From: Tricholoma matsutake
Taxonomy: Eukaryota; Basidiomycota; Agaricomycetes; Agaricales; Tricholomataceae
Direction of reading: 5' to 3'
NCBI GenBank assembly: GCA_026075535.2
Contig: AP026547.1
Span: 3,658,001 to 3,722,000, forward strand
DNA length: 64,000 bases
Shown: positions 53,306-62,371 of the stretch, in pieces
How positions within the stretch are numbered: position 1 is the stretch's first letter
Layout: every line of letters begins with the position of its first letter
Translations under genes and position numbers: made by a program
The notes under the pieces: generated by a model
Told to the model about the DNA's origin: nothing
Database searches by the model: none
The model's input: only the letters and a program-made list of their open reading frames with translations

Positions 53306-56300
53306 CTATCCTGGGTCCCACGCAAGTGAGTTGAACGATCCTAGTGCAGGATTATTGTCCATGAATTCGTGGAAACCCTCGACGGAGTCTGGGCTTGCAC
53401 GAGTTTCTTTGCGATCCACCTTGGGGCAGACGCGTAATAAGTGGTCTCGAGTTTGTATGTCAGGACCAAGGCACCAGCATTGGTATTCCCCATCAAGGGA
53501 TAGACGTTGGCGATACTCCCCTATAGGAGCGTGGCCAGTGATCATACGAGTCGAACGGGAAGTCAACGTAGTGTTGCTTCCCATCACTTTCAGCCAAGGC
53601 CCACCTTTGTGGGTCGAGGGTAATACTGGTTTTCCACCAACTCCTTTGAGTTGATAGAAGTGCCGACCACGGTACGCAGGATCTGAGAACCGGGTGCGCC
53701 AATCCTTACTAACGGCCTTTTCGACCTGGTTTTTAAGGTAATCTAAAGACGTCCGCGGGTGTCTGCCCACAGAGATCTTGGTAGATGTAGCTACATCGTG
53801 AGCCATCTTGTGCACGTTCCACTCGAATTTCGAGGGGACATGCCAGAATGTTACGTTCCTCTCCTCGCCTCCGGCTAGCCAGGGGCGAAGGGAGCGACAA
53901 GCGTCCAGAGCAAAGATTTGCTCAGAACGTGGCTTAGGATCGATTAGGGACTCAATGCCCGTAGTGGAATCTGAAAATATCACCAACTTTTTGCATCCCC
54001 TGCTGCACGCAGCGGACACACCTAGTTGGAGGGCAAAAAGTTCGACCTCTGGGGGGGTTCTCCTCCCAGAGGCTGAGACAATGTGATCGACCTGTTCTCC
54101 CTGTCCGAAGACAAGAGCGCAGGCGACAGCTTGAAATTTAGCATCGGTGGGCACCGAAGCGTCCACTGCAATGACGAGAGTGTCATCCTCCACTTGGGCT
54201 GAAGCCCAGGCTTTGTCGAGGTCACTCCTGTAAGAGTTCCTTGCTCCATCCTCCCTAGAGGTGAGGCGATGAGAAGAAAAGCGAGTGGGGAATAAATCCT
54301 TCACTCTGTTCCCAGGTGTGTTTTCTTCCCCAACGGGGTCGAATTCATCGCCTGGTACGAGGGCCAGGGCTGCGGCCGAAGCGACAGATGGACCTTGTAG
54401 GCTGAATGTGTCGAGCACGTTCCCCCCCCAAAGTCCTAGCTCATGAGAGTGGGTAGTGCCAACGTGATTGGGCCCCAAGATTGCTCTTAGGGGGTGTGAT
54501 GGAGCCAATAGGGGAGTTCTGAATACCCCCCTGTCGACTAAACGACGCAGTAACAGCTGCATAGGCAGCAGTCCGGCGATACTTTCCAGTCCACCGATTG
54601 GGGTGGTTCTGAATGCACCGAGGATCCAGCGAGCAGCGATGGACTGCACCTGGGCCAGCGCTTTGATGACACCTTTGACGCGAGCGCCTTTGAAGTGCCA
54701 GAGTCTCAGACCATATGTCATGATGGGTACGACACACGAACGGTATAGGAGGCGTTTCTGCATAGGGGTTAACCCTCTCACAGAATTGCCGAGCATACCC
54801 ATCGCCCTAGCAGTGGTGAGGGCTTTGGTGGAGTAGAATCGCGTATGCTCCTTGAAGGAAAGTTTGCGATCGAAGAAAAATCCAAGGTACCTCCAGGTAA
54901 CCTTGGGCTTGAGAGGGGTATTGCCCGTATAGGGGGCAAAACCCAGATCGATAGGCAAGGGGGTGAACCTCCTTGCCCTTGAAAAGTGAAATATTTCGGA
55001 CTTGTCATGTTCGAGGACAAGTCCGAGGGAGGTGAATGCTTGGAAGATCCAGCCATACGCTTTCTTGAGAAGGGGGAGGTTATCCTCCAACTGTGGAGAG
55101 CGGGCGATGAGGGTGCCATCGTCCACATAGGACATGAGATCGACATCTCTGCCGATTTTGCTTCTTCTGAAGAGCTTCATGATGGGCGCCAGGTATAGCG
55201 CCGATAGGACAGGGGACAAGGCGGAACCTTGTCCCACTCCCACATCAGCTGCAAAGGAGCTTGATGAGAAAGCGTTCCATTTGTAGGTCGTCTTGCGACC
55301 TACTAGATATGAACGGAAGAAGTTTGCTACTTGCGCAGGAAACCCCGACCGCGAGATGATCTCCAACAGAACCTGGTGGTTCAAGGAGGGGAAGAACTGA
55401 GCGATGTCGAAAGCGACAACACTCGTTTTGAGCCCCTTGGCCCATCCTGCCCTGACCAGGTGGGTAAGGTAGATTCCTGCGTCCTCCGTGGAACGCTGGG
55501 CGACACCTCCAAACTGGTTCTGCTCGAAGGCCTTGTGTGCAACCCCGTCGAACTGAAGTCGCCTAGACAACATCTTTTCAACTAGTTTTCCCAAAGTGTT
55601 CAGGAGTACGATGGGTCTGAATGACTTAGGGGTAGAATAATTGGGTTTCCCTGGTTTCGGGATAATAACCGACAGGGATTCCTTAAAGTGGGCTGGCCAG
55701 TGGCCAGCGGTGATGCACGCCTCAGCAATGCGGGTGATGAGCCCTGCCACTTCTGGGTTGCTACACCAGTGTTTTAGGTGTGACCACGTAACATGATCAG
55801 GACCTGGAGCGGAACGGGAAGAGCACGCGTTTAGCGCCTCTTTCATTTCCGTAACGGAGAACGAGATCCAGGCCCTTTCAGGCACCGGATCAAGTTCATC
55901 GAGAATGCTCAGATCGACTACTCGATCTGAGGCAGCGTTATAGGACCCATCAAGGGCAGCCCAAAGAGAGTCCAAATCATTACAAGGTTCTCCCCGATAG
56001 GAGATCGCCTCGTATGATGGGAGGTTACGTTGACGAGTCCAGGACATCAAGTCCCAGGGTCGTCTGTTCATCGTAGCCACTTCCTGGATACGGTCGTCGA
56101 AAAAGTCGCGCTTTGCATGTCGCATGACTTTCCTATAGAGCTTCCAGTCTCCCTCGTCTCGAGAGGCTCTGTAAGCGTCTAGGGCACCACTGCATTCGTC
56201 TGTCCACCAGCCTTTGGACGACTTGCTGAGGCGAGATTCCTTGGCATGGTTTTCCCATGCCTTGTTTAAGATCGTTGATATCGCCGAAACGACCTCATCA

Positions 56301-57175
56301 ATCTCTGCCGAAGTATTTCCATGCCAGTTTAGCCACGGAGTTAGAGCGGAGGAGACAGCATCCCGATAAGATGCTTCCTCCTCCGATCCTTTTTTGATGG
56401 ACCACTTGGTAACCGGAACCAGAGATCCCGGACCAGGTAGTACTAATGTCAGGGGGGCGTGGTCAGACGTTCCCCTGGCTTCAGGTACGATTTCGCAGTA
56501 CAGTACAAATCTGAGGTCTGTAGGTACGAACATCAGGTCGATCACCGTGGGATGAAGGCCCTGTTGTGGGGGGAAGTGGGTAGGGCCCTCCACTACCGGG
56601 AGAGCTCTAGTCAGGCCTAATGCCGTAGCCGTTTCCACTAAATGGTCAGCGTGAATAGAGTGTTCAGGCCCCTGGGGGTCCCAGGAGGCATGTCTCACGT
56701 TGAAGTCGCCACACATGAAGTGTAGGCGAGGAATCAGCATGACGTTCTCGAACAAGAGCGTAATAGCTGAGTGTTGGCTATCCGAGTAGACGTTAGCAAG
56801 TAGTATGACATCTTCCCCTAATCCCAGTGAGAAGAGAAGGATGTCACGATCGTCGATCAGATCTCGTCTGAGACCAGGTCTTAGATTGGCGATGCTGTTT
56901 GCGAAATAGACAGCAACGCGTGGCGGGGAGTCAATTCCCGACGGGTGCACCAGGGTTCCCCAATTAGGGCTCATCGGTGCGCCTATAACTTCTTCCCCTT
57001 CCCTGTTGTGGGCAGAGGGGGCATGCCTTATTAATCGCCAAGGAGGCTCTTGAATGAAGAGCAGGTCATAGTCATCTACGAAATCTGCCAGTAACAAGTC
57101 CATGTAACCCCAGTTTCTGTTTACATTTTGACTAAATACGCGTAGCTGGGGGGTAGATCTAAGTCTGTCCCTCAT
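53306..57175 (-). CDS. LINE J ORF2: endonuclease, reverse transcriptase, RNase H, 1289 aa, intact
   Basis: This is the complete ORF2 that drives target-primed reverse transcription. Endonuclease 1-245: QNVN 16-19, Glu43 in QEP, GDFN 156-159, SDH 237-239. RT ~450-775: PGPDHVTW, IIPKPGKP, FRPIVLLNTLGK, motif A Asp590 in FDIAQFFPS, motif B GQGSALSP, motif C YVDD 683-686, KSEIFHFS, motif E WRYLGFFFD. RNase H ~1000-1130: Asp1005, Glu1045, Asp1069, Asp1127. The C-terminal knuckle has Cys1233, Cys1235, His1245, Cys1250, spaced CX1CX9HX4C. It starts at the ATG that abuts the ORF1 stop and ends WDPG. EN-RT-RNase H with a gag-like ORF1 points to the Tad1/I group of LINEs. Confidence 0.95.
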   Translation of the reverse strand: MRDRLRSTPQLRVFSQNVNRNWGYMDLLLADFVDDYDLLFIQEPPWRLIRHAPSAHNREGEEVIGAPMSPNWGTLVHPSGIDSPPRVAVYFANSIANLRPGLRRDLIDDRDILLFSLGLGEDVILLANVYSDSQHSAITLLFENVMLIPRLHFMCGDFNVRHASWDPQGPEHSIHADHLVETATALGLTRALPVVEGPTHFPPQQGLHPTVIDLMFVPTDLRFVLYCEIVPEARGTSDHAPLTLVLPGPGSLVPVTKWSIKKGSEEEASYRDAVSSALTPWLNWHGNTSAEIDEVVSAISTILNKAWENHAKESRLSKSSKGWWTDECSGALDAYRASRDEGDWKLYRKVMRHAKRDFFDDRIQEVATMNRRPWDLMSWTRQRNLPSYEAISYRGEPCNDLDSLWAALDGSYNAASDRVVDLSILDELDPVPERAWISFSVTEMKEALNACSSRSAPGPDHVTWSHLKHWCSNPEVAGLITRIAEACITAGHWPAHFKESLSVIIPKPGKPNYSTPKSFRPIVLLNTLGKLVEKMLSRRLQFDGVAHKAFEQNQFGGVAQRSTEDAGIYLTHLVRAGWAKGLKTSVVAFDIAQFFPSLNHQVLLEIISRSGFPAQVANFFRSYLVGRKTTYKWNAFSSSSFAADVGVGQGSALSPVLSALYLAPIMKLFRRSKIGRDVDLMSYVDDGTLIARSPQLEDNLPLLKKAYGWIFQAFTSLGLVLEHDKSEIFHFSRARRFTPLPIDLGFAPYTGNTPLKPKVTWRYLGFFFDRKLSFKEHTRFYSTKALTTARAMGMLGNSVRGLTPMQKRLLYRSCVVPIMTYGLRLWHFKGARVKGVIKALAQVQSIAARWILGAFRTTPIGGLESIAGLLPMQLLLRRLVDRGVFRTPLLAPSHPLRAILGPNHVGTTHSHELGLWGGNVLDTFSLQGPSVASAAALALVPGDEFDPVGEENTPGNRVKDLFPTRFSSHRLTSREDGARNSYRSDLDKAWASAQVEDDTLVIAVDASVPTDAKFQAVACALVFGQGEQVDHIVSASGRRTPPEVELFALQLGVSAACSRGCKKLVIFSDSTTGIESLIDPKPRSEQIFALDACRSLRPWLAGGEERNVTFWHVPSKFEWNVHKMAHDVATSTKISVGRHPRTSLDYLKNQVEKAVSKDWRTRFSDPAYRGRHFYQLKGVGGKPVLPSTHKGGPWLKVMGSNTTLTSRSTRMITGHAPIGEYRQRLSLDGEYQCWCLGPDIQTRDHLLRVCPKVDRKETRASPDSVEGFHEFMDNNPALGSFNSLAWDPG

Positions 57176-59098
57176 TTACGTTCGGCCACCGCGTCCTGCG
57201 GGATGGTAAGTAGGAAGAGAGCGAGAGTTGCGTCTCGCACTCACCTCGTCATAGCGAGCCTTGATCCAGTCGCGGTCAAAGCGATGTCGCCAGAAATTGC
57301 ATCGACGATCGTCGGATGCGTGGTTCTTCCGGCAGTTCAAGCACCTAGCTGGGTGAGGACATGCTACTCCCTCTGGGGTAGCTAGGATAGGAGGGTTCGC
57401 CTTGGCATTGCCCTTGCAGCACCCCGCTAGGGCACGATGGTGCTCCTTGCGGTGTGGGCCTGCACAGATCGGACATTTCGACTGTGGAGCTCTGCATGCT
57501 GGGGTGGGGTGGCCCCACTTCCAGCATCGTTGGCATAGCGGGAGTCCAGGGTTTGCCCTGGCTGCCCTAACATAGGCGACATAGCGTCCGAATTGGACAC
57601 CACGTCCGATAAGAGCTTTTGCTCGTGCGCCGCTGACCGAGTCAGCGACGTTGAGGTAAACGGTGCACGTGTCCGACATTCTCGAATCACGGACAACTCG
57701 TGGGGGGACTTGCAGAACGGTGAGGTCAGATATGCCTGACTTCCCCAGGTGTGCTATGACGACATCAGGCATAATCGCCTTGTCGTTTGCGATGTAGGGC
57801 ACATCTACCAACTTGAGGTAGGACGTGGACGTCGGTAGCGCTGCATCGATTTGGAGCACGAAGGGGAAGGCTTTGTGGGCCGCCTCCTTGAAGCACCGTA
57901 GGTCCTCATCCGAGGCCACTACGTCAGTTGACACCGAGAGGTTTCCGGCGTGCATGATAGCAGACTGCACCACTAACTTAGAGTGGTGTAGTCCTAGAGT
58001 CGTCCGGACATGGTCCAGGAAGTCAGCAGGGTTCGTTCCCTCCTCGAGGGGGGGTCGAACGTGAACGAGGACCTGTCTTCAAGACGGTCCATGGACGGTG
58101 GGCGAAGGCTTTGCAGCCTTGGGCCTGGATGGGCCGACGTGCTGCTGGATGTCAGCTAGCTTGTCGGTTGGAAGCTCAGGGAAGGCCTTGGCTAGTCGCA
58201 CAAGGCCGTCCATGGATGTGTTAGGTGCTCGCCCCCCAGGGAAGCGAGCAACCTGAGCAAATGTCCCCCTGCCCGAAGGCTTGGTCGACATGTTCACGGG
58301 GGGAGGAGGTCCTCTGCCCCATGACGAAGAAGTGCCCCCTGTTGGGGGCTTAGGAAGAGGTCGAGCCCCTTTCGGGCCTCGAGACCTCGCAGATTTGTGA
58401 GGGGGGGGGCGTGGCCCATCCCATCCCTCCAAGTGCTCCGTCCTTGGGATGTCGTTGAGGTCGGTAGTGGCAGGGCGCTTGCCCGCATTACCAGCCCTGT
58501 CGATGGCTCTTCGTAGGGTCGTGTTCCCCGAGTCGCGATGAAATCCAACCGTGGTCGCTGCGTACAGCACCGCCCCCAGTTGTTCTGCAATTTCCTGCCG
58601 CTGTTCAGCAGTGGGTCGTAGGGCTCCAGTCCTGTTAAGGACAGTTATGAATCCCTGAGCGTATTCCCCGAGGTCGTGGGCAAAGGTGGTCGGACCGGCC
58701 CAATCGTCGTCCGCATCGCTTGCCATCACCGTGTCTTGGATCACGGGCTCGGGGTTGGGTGTAATAGCTTTGTCCCCCCACCTGGAGGCAGGAGTAGACG
58801 GAGTGGTAGGAGGTGCAGGGGACGCTGTGGCCCTCCTGGGAGATAGTGTCGGCACACTGAATCGCTGTGTGCGAGGTGTGATCGTTCCGGCCCCATACGG
58901 GGAGGGAGTTGGAGAGCTTCTTTGGGACCGGTGAGGGCCCACGGAAGGTGCTATCTGTGAGGATCTACGGCCCCCAGAGGGCCGTAGAGAATCAATGGGG
59001 TCGTTGCCAGGAGTTCTGGGTGTACTGGCTCTGGAAGGGTTCCCCTCGTCCATCGCTTCGCCCGATCTCCCCCTTATTCTGGATACTGAATCAGACAT
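57176..59098 (-). pseudogene. LINE J ORF1 (gag-like), 640 codons with one premature stop
   Basis: The start is ATG 59098 (MSDSVSR), conserved in LINE B, C and N. The frame runs to TAA at 57178-57176, immediately before ORF2. A single TGA at 58081-58079 (CGA in LINE B, Arg in PSRRQVLVHV) divides it. Upstream part: disordered Ser/Pro/Arg-rich N-terminus and the FAQVARFPGG and ELPTDKLADIQQ region. Downstream part (from ~340): conserved region and knuckles CX2CX4HX4C 522-535, CX2CX3H from 542, CX2CX3HX6C 586-600. If the stop is recent, this copy moved shortly before. It could still supply ORF2. Confidence 0.92.
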
Positions 59099-59451
59099 GT
59101 GCTGGTAAGACGCTATATAGACCGGATCGCTTGGATCGTACACGGATTGAGCTACAGAGAGTAAAAACGGTGTCGACGAAAATTTCGGTGGCTGTGCATG
59201 TCGCGGTAACAAGTCAAGAAGTGACGCTGATGATCTAATGGCTAGCTTCAGGAGGGGGTCTCCCCCTCCAGATTATTGCCTTTCCTGGCTGAGAGGCCAA
59301 TGTCTGTGGCACTGCCTGCCTAAAGTGGCTAAAACGAGGACCTGGGTAGGATATGGGTGAGGGGAAGCATAGTTATAGTAGTACCCACATTTGTATCCTG
59401 CTCTGCAGACTGCAATCGAGCCCCGCGTTATAAATTGTTGACCCAAAAAAG

Positions 59452-59484
<33 letters not shown>

Positions 59485-59490
<6 letters not shown>

Positions 59491-61528
59491 TGGGAATGCT
59501 CGGCAATTCTGTCAGAGGACTAACCCCTATGCAGAAACACCTTTTATACTGTTCGTGTGTTGTACCTATCATGACATATGGACTTAGACTCTGGCATTTC
59601 AAAGGTACTCGCATCAAAGGTATCATTAAAGCGCTGGCCCAAGTGCAGTCCATTGCTGCTTGTTGGATCCTCGGTGCATTCAGAACCACCCCTATCGGTG
59701 GTCTGGAAAGTATCGCAGGACTGCTGCCTATGCAGCTGTTACTGCGCCGTCTAGTCGACAGGGGAGTATTCCAAACTCCCCTGCTGGCCCCATCACACCC
59801 CCTGAGAGCGATCTTAGGGCCTAATCACATCGGTACTACCCACTCTCATGAGCTAGGACTCTGGGGAGGGAACGTGCTCGACACACTCATGCTACAGGGC
59901 CCATCTGTCGCCTCAGCTGCAGCTCTGGCCCTTGTACCAGGCGATGAATTCAACCCCTTTGGAGAAGAAAGCACACCTGGAAATAGAGTGAAGGATTTAT
60001 TCCCCACCCGCTTCTCCTCTCACCGCCTCACCTCCAAGGAGGATGGAGTGAGGAATTCATACAGGAGTGACCTCGATAAGGCCTGGGCCTCTGCCCAGGT
60101 AGAGGATAACACTCTCATCGTTGCAGTGGACGCTTTGGTGCCCACTGATGCTAAGTTCCAAGCTGTCACCTGTGCTCTTGTCTTCAGACAGGGAGAACAG
60201 GTTGATCGCGTTGTCTCAGCTTCCGCGAGGAGAACCCCCCCGGAAGTCGAACTCTTCGCTCTCCAACTAGGCGTCTAAGCTGCTTGCAGCAGAGGATGCA
60301 AAAAGTTGGTGATATTCTCGGACTCTACTATGGGCATCGAGTCCCTAATTGATCCAAAACTACCCTCTGGGCAAATTTTTTTCCTGGACGCTTGTCGCTC
60401 TCTTCGCCCCTGGCTAGCTGGGGACAAGGAGAGGAACGTTACATTCTGGCATGTCCCATCGAAATTCAAGTGGAACGTACACAAGATGGCTCATGATGTA
60501 GCTACATCTACCAAGATCTCCATGGGCAGACACCCACAGACATCTTTAGATTACCTTAAAAACCAAGTCGAAAAGGCTGTTTATAAGGATTGGCACACCC
60601 GGTTCTCAGATCCGGCGTATCGTGGATGGCATTTCTACCAACTCAAAGGAGTAGGCGGAAAACCAGTAGTACCCTTGACTCACAAAGGTGGGCCTTGGCT
60701 GAAAGTAATGGGAAACAACACTACGTTGACTTCTTGTTCAACTCGTATGATCACTGGCCATGCTCCCATAGGGGAGTATCGTCAACGCTTATCCCTCGAC
60801 GGGGAGTACCAATGTTGGTGCCTTGGCCCTGAGATACAAACTTGAGACCATTTGCTACGCGTCTGCCCCGAGGTGGATCGCAAAGAAACTCGTGCAAGCC
60901 CTGACACCGTCGAGGGCTTTCATGAATTCATGGACAATAACCTGGTTTTAGGGTCATTCAACTCACTTGTGTGGAACCCAGGATAGGTTGTGCGTGCAGG
61001 GCGTATGACCCTCGTCTGGTTCTGGCTAGTGTTATCAGTATGTCGGGGTAGCAGTAGAGCACCAGACGAGTCCGTTAACCCTCATAAAGGGGGCCCACCC
61101 ATGTTCAGAAGTGACTGTCAGGGAGGGGGGACACGAAACTAGGTACTGGTTTGGGGAGGCGCCTGAGCGCTTTCAGATCCACTGTCGGTTGCATGTTATG
61201 GCTTCGACGCTGACTACACCTTCCTTTCCAAGCTGAGAGGCTCACATCGGGGTGGCAGTTTCCCCTAAATCTTGCACTTATACCCGTAGGGATTTGGGGA
61301 ACACGATATCGTCAAGTCTGGGTTGTCGGTATGCCACCACTGGTAAGTCTGTTTACTCAATACAGGGGGCCCCCTTAGTGGTCATTGCAGCTATCCAGGT
61401 GGTTGGTGCAAAGATCAGCAGGAGGAGGACTTGGGCTGGGCATAGTGTACTTCATTTGTATGTCTCTGCTGCGGACTGCAATCGGGTGCCGCGTTATAAA
61501 TTTTTGACCCAAAAAAAAAAAAAAAAAA
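59485..61528 (+). mobile_element. LINE copy K, 5'-truncated
   Basis: Begins in ORF2 at GGGCAATGGGAATG (codons for AMGMLG), directly after the A-tail of NA11 and only ~22 nt downstream of the point where LINE F starts. 3' UTR 60987-61510, A-tail 61511-61528. The next base is inside an NA leader (NA12). It is more mutated than LINE F. Confidence 0.9.
59487..60986 (+). pseudogene. LINE K ORF2, C-terminal fragment with two stops
   Basis: It corresponds to the part after RT, RNase H and the terminal knuckle. It is broken by TAA at 60276-60278 (TCA in sisters, a C to A change in GVSAACS) and by TGA at 60843-60845 (CGA or CGG in QTRDHLL), which removes half of the knuckle. The original TAG is at 60984-60986. 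Several further substitutions (for example SASARRTPP, LPSGQIFFLD) indicate decay. Confidence 0.87.
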
Positions 61529-62095
61529 GAGTCGGTGGTGAGTAGCGGCCACCAGAGCGTCGACCTAGCCACCAGGGGGCACCATCGCCTGGCCCCTTTT
61601 AACGATGGTGTATTCCAATGGGTAGTCAGTGTAGCAGGTCTCTAGATGTAGAAATTCATGCAGCATGGAGGTAGGAAGCCTCCCAGATGACCCACAATCT
61701 AGTGAATATGTCCCTCCTCCTGAGCCAGACCTCCCCCAGCTGGACAAATGCAACGACTTGGGCAAGCATTGAAGTAGGCATCCCACACCCACTCTAAGCC
61801 CCCATAGGGGCCCAGACTACTCTTTCATTGCCAACACTCACCTAACCAGGATCCTCAAAGCCCAGAAGAACGAGACGAGTAGCAGACACTATCAAAAACA
61901 GTGCCCGAGACAATCCTGGAGATCGGATGGATGGATCTCTTAGCAAATCAGGCCAGGCCTGGAGGTGCCGAGAGCGTTCGTGATGGCAAAATCTGATCGA
62001 AGATCAGACGGAAATTACAGTCTCGACATTGCTACCAACGTCGAGCAGGGGTGTTTACCACTGTTTATGGTGGTTGTAACAGGTCAAGGAGTGTC
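61529..62095 (-). mobile_element. NA12, 5' leader fragment, type II-like
   Basis: This is the right 570 nt of an NA element, up to its 5' terminus at ~62095 (GGTCAAGGAGTG). It begins at GAGTCGGTGGTGAG; in NA2 this is preceded by GGTAAA, so LINE K ends at an A-run. The sequence is closest to NA2 (CAGGTCTCTAGATGTAGAAA). Hairpin 4 reads CACTGT/ATAGTG. No coding part is present. Confidence 0.85.
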
Positions 62096-62220
62096 TGCCC
62101 AAGTGTGCAATGACAACATCAGGTGTTAAGGCCTTGTCGTTAGTGATGTATGGCACGTCAACCAGTTTAAGGTACGATGTGGATGTGGGTAGCGCTGCGT
62201 CCACTTGCAACCCGAAAGGG
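62096..62220 (-). mobile_element. LINE fragment L (ORF1 piece)
   Basis: About 125 nt of ORF1 on the minus strand, covering the codons for VDAALPTSTSYLKLV, VPYITNDKALTPDV and IAHLG. It is cut on both sides (NA12 and fragment M) and is a relic only. Confidence 0.75.
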
Positions 62221-62371
62221 ATTCTCAGCGATATTGACTATTTTAACCAAAGAGTGGGATACCCACTCCAAGGAATCTTGCCTAGGCAAGTCGTCCAAAG
62301 GATGGTGGACAGACGAATGCAGAGGCGCACTCGACGCATACAGAGCCTCCCACAATGGAGAGGACTGGAAG
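62221..62371 (+). mobile_element. LINE fragment M (ORF2 piece)
   Basis: About 150 nt of ORF2 between endonuclease and RT, coding for KSSKGWWTDEC, GALDAYRAS and a diverged upstream part (ILTILTKEWDTHSKES). It is the left flank of LINE N and probably its target. Its continuation would lie beyond the window. Confidence 0.78.

Larger units (their letters stand above)
52769..59225 (-). mobile_element. LINE copy J, complete element (reference copy)
   Basis: This uninterrupted, full-length LINE of 6457 bp has a 14-bp target duplication. Sense order: 5' UTR 59225-59099 (starts GTCACTTCTTGACTTGTTAC), ORF1 59098-57176, ORF2 57175-53306, 3' UTR 53305-52783, A-tail (T-run 52782-52769). Only one coding lesion is seen, a TGA in ORF1. 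It is the best evidence for the architecture of the whole family. Confidence 0.96.
51128..59484 (+). mobile_element. NA11, type III element split by LINE J
   Basis: The parts are 51128-52768 and 59240-59484, 1.88 kb in all. The 5' terminus CATCGCTCCTTG is at 51128. The A-tail 59445-59484 is the longest of the window (40 nt, one G at 59451). The left flank is LINE I (opposite strand), the right flank LINE K inside ORF2; no target duplication. Confidence 0.88.
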
